Made by a program: the position numbers and the translations under genes
The notes under the pieces: model-generated
Told to the model about the DNA's origin: nothing
What the model saw: only the letters and a program-made list of their open reading frames with translations
Databases searched by the model: none
NCBI RefSeq assembly: GCF_001039355.2
Contig: NW_019775502.1
Coordinates: 333,895 to 397,894 of the forward strand
DNA from: Lingula anatina
Lineage: Eukaryota > Brachiopoda > Lingulata > Lingulida > Lingulidae
Reading direction: 5' to 3'
Length of the DNA stretch: 64,000 nt
Shown here: in pieces, positions 12,601-22,635 of the stretch
Numbering within the stretch: the first letter of the stretch is position 1
How the letters are laid out: each line of letters begins with the position of its first letter

Positions 12601-13201
12601 GGATTTTGTTCAAGTTACTGTACCAAAGGAGTGTAGTGGAGAACCTATATAATATTGAGTGTACCACCATGGCTTGACTTATATTGAAATTAATTATCAG
12701 GAGCATTTTTTACATATTTTTATCAGTTCTTCTTTGATTTAGCCAATCTACAACTTATTTCATCGAATAAAGTAATGATAATTACTAGAGGGTGACCAAT
12801 ATTTCATAAACTTTTTCCCAAATTACCATACTAAGCAGGTTGAGAAGGTGGATTTAATGCTATCTTCATTCTCACAAAATATGGGAATTAGTCAATACAT
12901 TTTATATCATTTAATTTCAGAGTAGAATATTTTTGCATTATTATTATTATTTAATATTGATTTCATTGTTTTTTTTTTATTAAAAAATAAAATGTTGCAA
13001 AAAGTATTTCTTATAGTGTACATATTTGAATTACAGGGTGAATATACAACGAAGAAGAAGAATCGTAAAATGCGTAGTGACAGTGCAGCTGCTATAGCAG
13101 CAGAGCGCAATCGCAGGACCACACTTTTGGCAGAAAACGACACAGAATCATTGATCAACAATGAGTCAGAGGTTGTGTATGATGAAAGAACAGCACTTTG
13201 A
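1..13201 (+). CDS. DCC/protogenin-like Ig-FN3 transmembrane receptor, 3' part (multi-exon, 5' partial)
   Basis: Cell-surface receptor of the DCC/neogenin/protogenin/IGDCC class, in which Ig domains are followed by FN3 domains, one membrane helix and an unstructured tail; family members act in guidance, adhesion or tissue polarity. Exons, chosen by conserved domain frame, GT/AG borders and matching phases: 1-150, 643-758, 1466-1619, 1849-2055, 2257-2325, 2605-2734, 3151-3320, 3824-4138, 4463-4533, 4863-5156, 5481-5605, 5853-5965, 6482-6748, 7248-7430, 7725-7967, 8594-8741, 11289-11400, 11882-11954, 12368-12495, 13037-13201. The order is at least three Ig domains (the first incomplete), five FN3 domains, a Pro/Thr stalk, a membrane helix and a tail of about 200 residues ending ERTAL. 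Five FN3 domains fit protogenin/IGDCC better than DCC or neogenin, which have six. The start lies outside the window. I did not see DCC P-motifs in the tail, so the subfamily remains open. Confidence 0.85.
131..375 (+). repeat. Minisatellite (about 39 bp) containing the exon's 5' splice site
   Basis: Imperfect tandem copies of the last bases of the exon plus the start of the intron: the core GTCTCAGGATTCAAG|GTAGG starts at 136 (the true junction) and recurs from 175, 215, 272 and 310 with mutations. Several copies retain an intact GTAGGT donor. See findings for the same arrangement in two other introns. Confidence 0.85.
3559..3622. repeat. (CA)n microsatellite
   Basis: An uninterrupted CA/TG dinucleotide run of about 60 bases inside the intron between FN3-1 and FN3-2. 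It is the source of spurious His/Thr-rich and Val/Cys-rich reading frames on both strands. Confidence 0.95.
5966..6481 (+). other. Receptor intron, no further feature seen
   Basis: About 515 bases between the FN3-4 and FN3-5 exons. I see no coding signature, RNA gene or repeat structure. Other receptor introns longer than 300 bases (759-1465, 2735-3150, 5157-5480, 6749-7247, 7968-8593, 11401-11881, 12496-13036) likewise hold only AT-rich single-copy-looking sequence. Confidence 0.6.
7725..7967 (+). other. Stalk and transmembrane exon of the receptor
   Basis: The exon opens with about 40 residues of Pro/Thr-rich juxtamembrane stalk (PPTPAPTIPTSAPP and similar), a likely O-glycosylated spacer. 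The single membrane helix is at 7850-7927 (YVIGGAVAVFILIVVVVIL, then ACCC). A basic stop-transfer stretch follows (RRKRRRK). This fixes the topology as type I, with the Ig/FN3 part outside. The three Cys at the inner face could be palmitoylated; that is inference. Confidence 0.9.
8713..9178 (+). repeat. 41-bp minisatellite derived from the exon 3' end
   Basis: Six near-identical 41-bp units start at 8932, 8973, 9014, 9055, 9096 and 9137 (core GATACTGACCATACCCCTG). More diverged copies lead back to the exon end at 8713-8741, which has the same core. In the repeats the donor GGTGAGG has become CAGTGATAA, and each unit now ends in a pyrimidine-rich stretch plus CACAG, resembling a 3' splice site. 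Confidence 0.9.
9420..9664. mobile_element. Foldback MITE (about 240 bp)
   Basis: Two inverted arms of about 65 bases: the left begins GCTTCGTTCACATGAAAAAT and the right is its near-complement, ending TTTTTCATGTGAACGGAGTC. The centre (about 9500-9590) is non-coding and contains two copies of ATTACTGGCAGCGC. Possible TCAG target duplication at both ends. No transposase is present, so it is a non-autonomous element in a receptor intron. Confidence 0.75.
9665..11288 (+). other. Long receptor intron, mostly featureless
   Basis: The remainder of the largest receptor intron. It holds a short CA-rich stretch near 10105-10170 and many TACATGTA-like words around 10880-11180. I see no exon with family similarity and no RNA gene. 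Confidence 0.5.
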
Positions 13202-14876
13202 AATGTGAAAGGATGCTAAAAGTTAAAACAATATTTTAGATCTCTCTTGTTTTCTCTTCCTCTCTCAATATATAAAATACTAGTACAGTACGTATATATC
13301 TATATTTATCTATATAATATATAGCATTACATATACTCATTGATGTGTGCATGTAATCTTGCCATAGGCATATAAGTAATATAGAAGTCAAAGCTGGTTC
13401 TTTTTACTTGATTGCTTTTTTATGCTTTAATGCTTTAAGTCTCTCTGCATATATCTGCATGTGTGTGGATATGTGCATGGGTGCATGTATGTTTGTGTGT
13501 GTGTGTGTGTGTGTGTGTCATACTGATACTTGAACTATGCATTAGGGAAATACTACTAGATATATGGACAGTTATTGTCCAAGGCCATTTCTGTACAGAA
13601 AACTGTAAAATGCCTGTAACATTTACTTCTGAATCATTTTGATTGATGGAATTGATTACCAAGTTAATTGCCCTAAAAAGTGAAATATGAAAAAAAATGT
13701 CCATGACAGAATCTAGTCAAATTGAGCTTTATGTTTCTTTTATTAGTAACAATCAAAACTAATTTTATTTTTTAGTGTTATTTCTTACTTATTAAGTTTA
13801 CTTGGATGCATATATTTTTTCTAATGCGAGATGAAAAGAGTGTGTTGTAGTTTAAGAACATAATTTTCCCTAGATATTAACTGTTTTAGCATGTGCAACT
13901 GCATAAGATATTATATTGTATTATATTATATCAATATCATTATTATAATCTTGTGGGTGCTGTGGATGATTTTACACTTATCTTTGTATATCAAGTCAAC
14001 TTCATAAGATTTTATAATATACCTTATGAGATCTGGGCTGTGCCCTTCCTCCTGTAATAATGTATAATCTTTATTATGATAGCCTAATTACAATCATAGA
14101 TCTCCACATTATAAGCACAGGAGTGTTCAAAAACATTGACATTATGATGTAATACTCTTTGTATTTAAAAGAAGCTACTTAATTAAATGGGATTATGTAT
14201 GAAAATTCTCCACCCTGGCTAGCTGTAATATAGTATAACGTAATGCTGACTGCTTGCTGGTTGAGGTTAATGACAGTACAAAATGTAAACAAATTTTTTT
14301 TTGATCTACTTTCATTTTTGTTGGATGTTTCTATTTTTAGAAACTTTTGGGGTGTAAATTATTAATTTTCATATTTATTTGAGTTGCCAATACAGTAGGA
14401 CTTTGTGATTGTCTCATAAGCAATATTCCATTTAAAATTTGCTGTGTATTTACCGTCCACACACTATCTTGCCAAAATAATTATTTGATGGTTCTGTCGT
14501 TTATCTGCTACAATGTGTCACTGCTGTGACACCTACAGGCTACTAGATATTTTGGTCACATTCTATAATTCTAGGATATTGTTATATGTTATAATGATAT
14601 GCGTGTAAAATTTACTGATTCTTCAGTATAATTCTTTAATGCTACTTTATAAGATAATTCTTTTTGAGGCTGTAAAAATACTCTGACATCCATGTCTGAC
14701 AAATGATAATTTGAATTTCTGTATACTATTATGTTTTTGTTTTAAATTTTGCTCTTTTGTTGATTTCTTTTGCCTTCCTTAATATTTTTTCCATCAAGTG
14801 TAATTGTATGTAACTTTTATTATACAATGTTTATTATTAAAATTATTTTATTATACCCAGAAATCTAATAAATAAA
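13202..14876 (+). other. Probable 3' UTR of the receptor with poly(A) signals
   Basis: AT-rich sequence after the receptor stop, with a short (GT)n run at about 13494-13518. Overlapping AATAAA signals at 14867-14872 and 14871-14876 are the best candidates for the transcript end. Nothing else recognisable is seen here. Confidence 0.45.
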
Positions 14877-16086
14877 TTGGAATTCATCATTTTAGCTACA
14901 CATGTTAAAGGAATATAGTTATGTACAAAAAATGCTCTCATTCCCGTTCATTATATCAAAACTATGGATCGATCATTATCTTTGATTGTTTAGAACGGTT
15001 TTTACTTATGGACACAAGTTTATTTATAAACGGTGTACATGTAGCTACTAGCAGTATTAAGTGCCAAGAGAAGTCCATTTGCAGCTAATGTCGAATTTAT
15101 GCGTCTCTCGTTATCCGCGAGTGTCACAGACGAGTAAATGTTAATGAAAGTGTGACCTCAGACAAGGTTACGGCTTGTCGCCTCCCTCATTTTTAATGAA
15201 CAGACTTTTGTTAAACGCATTTAGCGAATTTTTTTTGCTGACAACGTGACTTAACTCCACATAACGATAGTATCATTCGTTAACTTTGTGCGAATGAAAC
15301 TCCAAATGATAGAGAAACGAAGAACGTGTAGATTACCTCACAGCGGTACGTACTATATCGCAGTAATGATTTTAGCAGGTAGGTGTAGTATGAGGGATAC
15401 ATGTATGTGAACGGGAAGAGGGCTGTCTTTTATGTAAGCGAGACTTGCAGTAAATTTGCCGAGAAAGACGCAACATACCGCTTACTTTCTGCTCTCTATA
15501 AAAAAATGTGTTCATTCCGCACTTCTAAATAACCCTGATTCCATCTCGATATCTCAAAGAAAAATACTTCTTCTACGCCTCCTTTCAAAAAGTTATACAA
15601 CGTATATGTATGTCCAGATGGTAAAAAAAACTCCAGTACAAAGGGTTGTTTGTCATTTTCGCTCTCTGCATTTTGGGTTTTTATTAAATTATTTAATATA
15701 TCTCTGTGGTAAACACCCCCCTCTCTCTCTCGCTTGTAAACACGATTTCAAAAGGATCCTTTAAACCCCTAAATTTGCACAATAATTACAGGTTTAAAGG
15801 ATGAACATTTAACAGGATGGACTTGTTTCCACTACTGGTAATAATGTTGGTTTATTTGATATTACGCCTCTCTGAAACCCCCTCTCCATATTTTTGGTTT
15901 ATTTGTTATAGGTTTTATTTTCAATACGTCAAATAAGCAAAAGTTGACATGTCTTAAATTATTGTTTACAACATTCGGTATGACAATCAAATGTAATATG
16001 TGTCTTACCCATTTTCAGTGTTCTTTGTTTTTTATACAGAGCAGGGACAGGATAATTAAGGAAAAAGAGGGGGGAAAGGCAACGAG
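14877..16086 (+). other. Intergenic region and candidate 5' UTR of the fucosyltransferase
   Basis: No coding region is supported. A pyrimidine-rich stretch ending in CAG at 16037-16039 is a plausible 3' splice site 47 bases before the fucosyltransferase ATG, suggesting an intron in the 5' UTR, common for single-exon glycosyltransferase genes. The open frames at 15456-15764 and 15944-16264 show no family signature. Confidence 0.4.
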
Positions 16087-17229
16087 ATGTCAGCTAAAAG
16101 AGGTGATCACCGTCAGCATTCCATTCGTTGTTTGCCTATATTCAAGGTTTTTAATTATGTCTTCGCATTTGCCTGTGGATTTACTGTTTCATCGTGGCTT
16201 CTCCTGGTTTATCCAACCCATGTGCTTTACAGAGAGGAATGCCAAACGCCAACTCAGATGGTGACACTTACAGATACACAAATAACTCTTAAACCAGAAA
16301 GGCATTTTAGTGCAAGTGACACGCCTTCCTCATTGACGCCAACCCGGACAAGCACTGCAGCATCGATCCAGCGCCCTAGTGAAGCGTTTATCCTAGCTCG
16401 AGGTATGGGGGGACGTTTGGGTAACCAGATGTTTGAATATGCCACCGCGTACGCTTTAGCTTTATCAAACAACATGACTGTCAGGTTGCACGCCGACTTT
16501 TTTCGAGACGTCATAAAAATCTTCAACTTAAAAGACAAAGCCTTAGACGTATCTAACTTTGATGATTACCCATTTGAAGAATACAAAGTGCTTCAGTGTG
16601 AGGCAGAGACAACTTCTTATAACCCAAACTTTAAAAACATCAGTCGCACGAAAACCATGGTCCTTGGGTACTGTCAGTCGTGGATGTATTTTATCCACGT
16701 AAAAGAGCAAATCCGTAGAAGGTTTTCGTTCAGTAAATCTGTAATGAAAACGGCTACTAATTTCATCAAGCATGCTATAAAGGTGCACAAGATGGAGTCT
16801 CCCGTCGTCATCGGGATCCACGTTCGAAGGGGAGACCACGTCAGTGACTGGGGGATGGAGTACGGCTACGTGGTACCAAATAGAACGTACTTCCAAAGAG
16901 CAATGTGGTACTTTGATAAACGGTACATAAACACTCTCTACCTTATCATATCTGAGGACACAAACCAGACACCGACCTGGGCAGAAGTTAACATTGTCCA
17001 CCCAAGACTACTCCACGGCAGTAAACAGGCTGCTGAGGTGGACCTGGCCATTCTGTCCCTGTGTAACCACACCATCCTCAGTGCTGGGAGCTTTGGGTGG
17101 TGGGGAGCGTTCCTTAATGGGGGAGAGGCCGTATACTTTAATCAGTGGCCCAGACCAGGGTCACAAGTATCTGCAGAAGTCAGAGGCAATGAGTATTTTT
17201 GTCCGTGGTGGATTGGAATGCCTAATTAA
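16087..17229 (+). CDS. Galactoside alpha-1,2-fucosyltransferase-like enzyme (GT11), single exon
   Basis: 380-residue type II Golgi enzyme expected to transfer fucose from GDP-fucose to galactose in an alpha-1,2 linkage, as FUT1/FUT2 do. Residues 19-47 form the signal anchor, followed by a Ser/Thr/Pro-rich stem to about residue 100. Conserved blocks: GMGGRLGNQMFEYATAYALA (from 106), the GDP-fucose-binding HVRRGD (245-250) and NHTILSAGSFGWWGAF (327-342). Several N-glycosylation sequons occur. Length and single-exon structure are normal for the family. The start is the only Met that includes the anchor. All diagnostic motifs are intact, so it is probably functional; acceptor specificity cannot be read from sequence, and GT11 genes in invertebrates are often expanded. 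A broken partial duplicate lies at 34618-35457. Confidence 0.9.
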   Translation: MSAKRGDHRQHSIRCLPIFKVFNYVFAFACGFTVSSWLLLVYPTHVLYREECQTPTQMVTLTDTQITLKPERHFSASDTPSSLTPTRTSTAASIQRPSEAFILARGMGGRLGNQMFEYATAYALALSNNMTVRLHADFFRDVIKIFNLKDKALDVSNFDDYPFEEYKVLQCEAETTSYNPNFKNISRTKTMVLGYCQSWMYFIHVKEQIRRRFSFSKSVMKTATNFIKHAIKVHKMESPVVIGIHVRRGDHVSDWGMEYGYVVPNRTYFQRAMWYFDKRYINTLYLIISEDTNQTPTWAEVNIVHPRLLHGSKQAAEVDLAILSLCNHTILSAGSFGWWGAFLNGGEAVYFNQWPRPGSQVSAEVRGNEYFCPWWIGMPN

Positions 17230-18119
17230 CCAAACTGTTTGTGAGATTTGGATTAAGAAATACTAGTGCTTAGTTCAACGGCTTTTCTCTAGATCTCAAT
17301 GTCATGGACGCTAATAACGTGTCGTCCATACATTTTCTGTTGACTTGCAGGGATAATTCTTTCGCAAAGGGGAGATCAAGATAAAGAACTTTTTGGGGGA
17401 ATAGACTCCGCAACATCACCACTAACAGTTTCACTATAGAATGAAATGTGATAATTGTGACAAACTGGCTTCTCTACCACATTGGTCTCTCGCTGACCGT
17501 CTTCATGCACTGCCAAGGCAGTGCATATCTCGCCAAACACGCCTCTTCCTTCCCATTCTCTCTCTCTCTCTTGTTCTATTTAACATATTTATATATTAAT
17601 TATCGTTTGTGAGCGATTTTAACATCTCAGTTAAACAAACTCTGCATATTTCAAAAAGAACCCCGGCTCTGAGAGTTGAACAAACAGTTAAGTTGATAAA
17701 GATACGAACTTAACTACTTAACACATCAAAATATAGTTATGATGTTATCATTTTAATTATTTGTCTCGTTCTTCAACTATAATATAGAAACCGCTGATAC
17801 TGATGAGCTGACAGGAGATGACACCAAACGTTAGAACCTGGACGATGCAAAACTTAGTCCAAAAAGTCTGAAGTGTTAAATATAGGAGGTCTTCATTTCA
17901 TTTTTGTTTGCATAAAATTAATATTATGATAACATAATATTAAACGTAATAATTTTTACGACTTCCACAACGATATACAATCTGATGACAAAAACGTCCT
18001 GACGCCAGACAACATTACAACATTAGGGGGTGGTCGCTGCTTAACTTTTAAAAATCTGAAAAATATGAATCGGTATATACTGTATAAAGGGCTTTTTTTT
18101 CTAAATCTCTTATAAAATT
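17230..18119 (+). other. 3' flank of the fucosyltransferase, duplicated at 34.8-35.5 kb
   Basis: Non-coding. From about 17344 to 17965, and again near 18080-18118, it matches 34800-35457 closely and in the same orientation, which shows that the duplication included the gene with its 3' flank. A short CT-rich run lies near 17560. Confidence 0.8.
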
Positions 18120-18263
18120 ACAATCTTGCATTACAGTGGCACCCAGTCAACACATTTAGTCGAGCTGAATAAATTCAGAGAGGGAAAAACACAAGCATAC
18201 CATTGCCCGAAAAAATATGAAAAGGGCGGTGTTTGCGGTGATATTTCTTTTAATTCTGCATCA

Positions 18264-18738
18264 GGCCACACTTTTTTATTTTTATGGATGACATCCTCTG
18301 GGTACCCCAAAATCGGTGCGAGAGGGCGAAAAAAAAAAAAAAAAAAAAGTCCAAAAAAAAAANNNNNNNNNNNNNNNNNNNNNNNNNNNNNNNNNNNNNN
18401 NNNNNNNNNNNNNNNNNNNNNNNNNNNNNNNNNNNNNNNNNNNNNNNNNNNNNNNNNNNNNNNNNNNNNNNNNNNNNNNNNNNNNNNNNNNNNNNNNNNN
18501 NNNNNNNNNNNNNNNNNNNNNNNNNNNNNNNNNNNNNNNNNNNNNNNNNNNNNNNNNNNNNNNNNNNNNNNNNNNNNNNNNNNNNNNNNNNNNNNNNNNN
18601 NNNNNNNNNNNNNNNNNNNNNNNNNNNNNNNNNNNNNNNNNNNNNNNNNNNNNNNNNTTTTTTTTTTTTTTTTTTGGAGAACGTGCGAAAATCCGTGCGC
18701 GCGCAGGATGTCATCCATAAAATTAAAAAAGTGTGGCC
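18264..18738. mobile_element. Inverted-repeat element interrupted by the assembly gap
   Basis: The left end GGCCACACTTTTTTATTTTT is the near-complement of the right end at 18700-18738, which closes with AAGTGTGGCC. Both sides have TCA next to the element, a likely 3-bp target duplication. The paralogous copy at about 33340-33360 lacks the whole insert and reads straight through. The poly-A and poly-T bordering the gap belong to this hairpin, which explains why assembly failed here. Confidence 0.75.
18363..18657. other. Assembly gap (295 N)
   Basis: A run of 295 unknown bases flanked by poly-A on the left and poly-T on the right. Open frames through it are artefacts. The real length is unknown, and a misjoin cannot be excluded; this matters for the TAF1 fragment just downstream. 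Confidence 0.98.
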
Positions 18739-19953
18739 TCAGTATATGATTGTCTTTAACTGAATTTGAATCAATTTCAACTTTCATTTGAGATTCTATA
18801 TATTTTGAGAAGGTAGCGATTGGATTTTTAATAAGCATGTTGTATGGGGTTTATCTATTTGTGGTAAAAGGGGGTATAAAAAAAGTCATAGCAAAACTGG
18901 AAAGATTAGAAAAAAGCGGTTGCCTTGCCGACTTGCGATCCAGGGTCCTTTGTCTTTCATTCAGTTGACCTACTAATAAAATAAATAAAATAAAATAAAA
19001 TAATAAAATTAAAATCCTACTAATAAGACATTTTGGAGAGCAAAAATGATGAATTCCTGTTTTTCAAATGTATTGTTATATGAGTAGTTGCCATGGGAAT
19101 TGTTAAGTATGTTCAAAATATGACAAACTTAGTCAAGAATGGATTTTTAAAGAAAAGATATTATTGTATTGTTGTATCTTTATTGTATTTTTAAACTGTG
19201 AATGTTAACTTTTATTCCATAATCATAAAACTATTTGTTAATAGATGAAGTGTGGTGCCTGTGGACAAGAAGGCCACATGAGGACAAACAAGGAATGCCC
19301 AGTTTACAAGACTGGCATTTTGGGTGGTGCTGGCGGCGGCGCTGGCACCGGTGGTGGTGGTGGAGCTGGGGGCGGAGGTGGTTCAGGGCCAGCTACTCCT
19401 TCTGTGGCTCCGACACCGACACCGGTTGCCATGACGGAGGAGCAAGAGGAAGAAGAGGAGAAGAGTTTGCTAACAGACCAGGAGCTGGTGAACGTGGAGG
19501 GAACTAAGATTAAGTTGTCAAATAATTTACTGGAACAGTGAGTATGGTCTATTAGAATAATCTTAAATGAGGGAAACAGTGATGTAGAATTTGATAAAGC
19601 ATTTAAACAAGCAGATTTATGTATTAGGTTGCTGAAAATTTCTCAAATATGTAATATTGGGATGTTGTTTGAAACTAGTGCCTTATATTGATTTGAATTT
19701 AAAGCTTGGAATGAGTTAAAGTCTAGAGGCATGATTGTAACTATAAAACACATATCACAGTTCTCATTGGAAGATATATATTTTCATCCACACATATTGT
19801 AATATCTTGCGAATTGAAAATACATTCCCCTGACGTTGAATAATTCACTGTAAATCTCTTACCTCCAGTGCTGAGAATGTCAAGAGGAAATCCTTGGTGC
19901 TCAATTTTCCCAAGCAGGCAATGGAAAACAAAAAGAGAAGACGAGCAGGCACC

Positions 19954-20215
19954 ATTGTGCATTGTGACTATCTCAGTGTGAGTAATGTGAACTCATCATT
20001 GTGCATTGTGACTATCTCAGTGTGAGTAATGTGAACTCATCATTGTGCATTGTGGCTATCTCAGTGTGAGTAATGTGAACTCATCATTGTGCATTGTGAC
20101 TATCCCAGTGTGAGTAATGTAAACTCATTATTGTGCATTGTGGCTATCCCAGTGTGAGTAATGTGAACTCATCATTGTGCATTGTGGCTATCTCAGTGTG
20201 AGTAATGTGAACTTT
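19954..20215 (+). repeat. 44-bp minisatellite containing exon end and 5' splice site (TAF1 fragment)
   Basis: Six copies with an exact 44-base period, starting at 19954, 19998, 20042, 20086, 20130 and 20174. The first lies across the exon border: 26 exon bases ending CTATCTCAGT, then GTGAGTAATG. Nearly all copies keep the strong donor AGT|GTGAGTAATGT. The copies differ by only a few substitutions, so the array is young or homogenised. Confidence 0.95.
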
Positions 20216-20689
20216 GAAGGATGCTGGGAATAATGATTAATGTCCTCTCATATGTATCATTAACTCCACTTTCAGCAGAACTTGATCAGTTAATGTATAC
20301 AACATTCTTTCGGTAGTTGGTGTCTCTGTAGTGTACAGGAAACTCAGCACTGCTATTTTTTTTCAAATTTTGTTTAATATGGAAAGATGACTGAAAAAAG
20401 CTGGAGTAGATACAATGAGGTATCAGATATTAGCTCTTTTCACAAATGGTTTTAAATTGGTCTTAAGCTACATTTCATCAGTCTTATTTTGTCCTTGCAG
20501 TCTGATGGTTTGTAGGCCTATTTTGATCAGCTGTCAGCCTAAAATTTCCTAAGTATGAACACCTGCTAACCTAGGAAAATGCTACAGTTGTGCCTCTGCC
20601 TCATCAAGCACAATGCTACATTAAGTTAGGTGTCATTTCTAACACATTTGCTTTCAGAAACCCACCAAAGCCAGCCACAGGAGGGTTCG

Positions 20690-21012
20690 GGGAGTTTGAC
20701 AGAACCGCCCCTTTTCCTGGGAAAAGGTCCACTCTGGGTAAAATTTGATCTAGTTACATGAAGTTTTTATGGGAAAAGGTCCACTTTTTCACAAAAAGAA
20801 CCCCCCTTTTGAAATTGCTGGCTACGGGCCTGGGATTTTGAAGAGTTGAATTTGAGATCTTAACTGCACCAAATGGCACCGTTTTCCCTCTAAAACACCT
20901 TGCACCTGCAGCAATAGGGCAAGGGTTGGCTTCACTTCGGAGGCCTTTCATTCTTAAAAAAAAAATGGAGCCCCCTTTCAAATAATCCTGCATCCGCCCT
21001 TGCCCGGAATAT
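20690..21012. mobile_element. Dispersed non-coding repeat inserted in the bromodomain 1 exon
   Basis: The right part (about 20870-21005) resembles 34400-34600 elsewhere in the window: both hold ACCAAATGG, a CCCTCTAAA-like stretch and CAAATAATCCTGCATCCGCC or a close variant. GGGAAAAGGTCCACT occurs twice (about 20719 and 20763). No transposase or RT frame is visible. It starts where TAF1 similarity stops. It is probably a non-autonomous element, class unknown. Confidence 0.6.
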
Positions 21013-22514
21013 TCCAAATATATGTGAATGATAGCTAGTTCCTTCATGACAAGTAGATGAATTCTGTAATATCTTCTTCAGAGCATAAAAAGCAAGAAAT
21101 ACCAGTCCCGTGAGTCTTTCCTGGTGGACATCAACCAGATGGTGGAGAATAGCAAGCTGTACAATGATGGGTTAAGCATGTGCACACATGCATGCACACG
21201 TAATTAATACAGAAACTGGGATTTAGGGCAGTGTGGTATTATAGCAGAATGCATGGTATTTTAGCAGTAAATTGGCAAATTCATTTGAGAAAAAAGAACT
21301 TACAAAATGAATCATTTCTACATTACTATCCCACAAAATGACTGTTGTTATGTCACTCCTAAAAAAGGCATTTTTTTGTGATATTTTGCTTTTTATTTCC
21401 AGGAGTAAGAAGTGTTCTGACATTAACTGCCCAGGCCATGTTGAATCTGTGCTTACAGAGGTTTGCGGAGGTGACCTGTTCATTTAATGTTGTTATTATG
21501 ATGCAAAAACTGCATAAGTAACTGTGTTTTCAAGATAATAAAATTGAAGGCAGTGAATGAACTCAATTTTGTTTCTGCCATATCCAAAGACAAATCACAA
21601 GTCCAGATATATATATATATATATGGTATGCATTTAAAAAAATAAAGATTAATTGTCTGTACATCTGTTGACTCTATCTGACTAATTTCACTCTTGCAGA
21701 AAGAAGATAAGCTGATGAGGCTTGAGAAAGCCATCAACCCACTTCTAGATGATGATGACCAAGTGGCATTCTCCTTCATTCTAGAAAATATTGTCCAGAC
21801 AAAACTCAAATTGGTGGATAATGTAAGGATCATGTACTGCAGTTTGAGAAGTAAAATCTTTCAGTTATTCTGTTTAACTGAAATCAAGAATTAATGCGCA
21901 TAGGCCTGTATAACTGAAACTAAGAATAAGCATAAATATATAGCATAAGCATATAAACTGTGTTACAGAAAACGAGAATGTAATAGTACAGTAAGAATAG
22001 AACTGTATGTGGTACAGGAAAACAAAATAAGTATAAGGCTGAATGTCCCTTGATGGTTTAACCTGGCATGACTTGTTGGTTTGAAGTACTGTAATTTAGA
22101 TAGTGCAATTGGAATAGAGAGATTTCATAAGAAAGAATGATTACTAACATTGATTTTACAGTCTTGGCCCTTTCACCAGCCTGTAAACAAGAAGTTTGTC
22201 AAGGATTACTAAGAGATTGTGAAGAACCCCATGGACCTGAGCATGTTACTATGGAACATACAACGTCATAAGTACCACACGCGCAGCCAGTTCCAGGATG
22301 ACGTGGATCTTATTTATGTGAACAGTATCAAGTATAATGGTGGGGATAGTGCGTACACGGCCACAGCCAAACAGATATCTGATGTGTGCAGAGAAACTTT
22401 GGCAGAGGTGGGAACTTATTGCAGTAGTCAGTCATAATGTGACATGTAGATGTGCTTTTGAATTTCAAGTTTCTTGTAAATGAGAGAACAGTTTCATTAG
22501 CTGTGTATGTATCA

Positions 22515-22635
22515 ATTTAAATTATTGTTTTTCTTTTTATCAAGAGCTTATAAAATATGTGGATATATGACAGAAATATTGGAGGTAATATCCACATATT
22601 TTATAAGTTCTTGATAAAAAGAAAAACAATAATTT
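22515..22635. mobile_element. Small foldback element (hairpin of about 48-base arms)
   Basis: ATTATTGTTTTTCTTTTTAT near 22521 is answered by its exact complement ending near 22632; the arms continue inward through CAAGAGCTTATAAAATATGT and its near-complement with a loop of about 20 bases. It lies in a TAF1-fragment intron. This is a MITE-like or foldback structure without coding capacity. Confidence 0.75.

Larger units (their letters stand above)
8594..13201 (+). other. Cytoplasmic-tail exons of the receptor
   Basis: Five exons (8594-8741, 11289-11400, 11882-11954, 12368-12495, 13037-13201) continue in one frame from the membrane exon to the stop at 13199-13201. The tail is polar and low in complexity, with a basic and Ala-rich stretch (KKKNRKMRSDSAAAIAAERN) and an acidic end (SEVVYDERTAL). 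No catalytic or known adaptor domain is visible. The splice signals are good and the frame is open across all joins, but assignment rests on continuity rather than on recognised homology. Confidence 0.7.

Noticed and set aside
16543-17001. 152-codon minus-strand frame across the fucosyltransferase
   Set aside because: Antisense shadow of a motif-rich GT11 gene.
18126-18838. Open frames of 134-235 codons through the N-run
   Set aside because: They consist mostly of unknown residues bordered by poly-Lys or poly-Phe from the A/T tracts; artefacts of the assembly gap.
20754-21047. 97-codon minus-strand frame in the TAF1-fragment intron
   Set aside because: Lies wholly within the dispersed non-coding repeat shared with 34314-34608.
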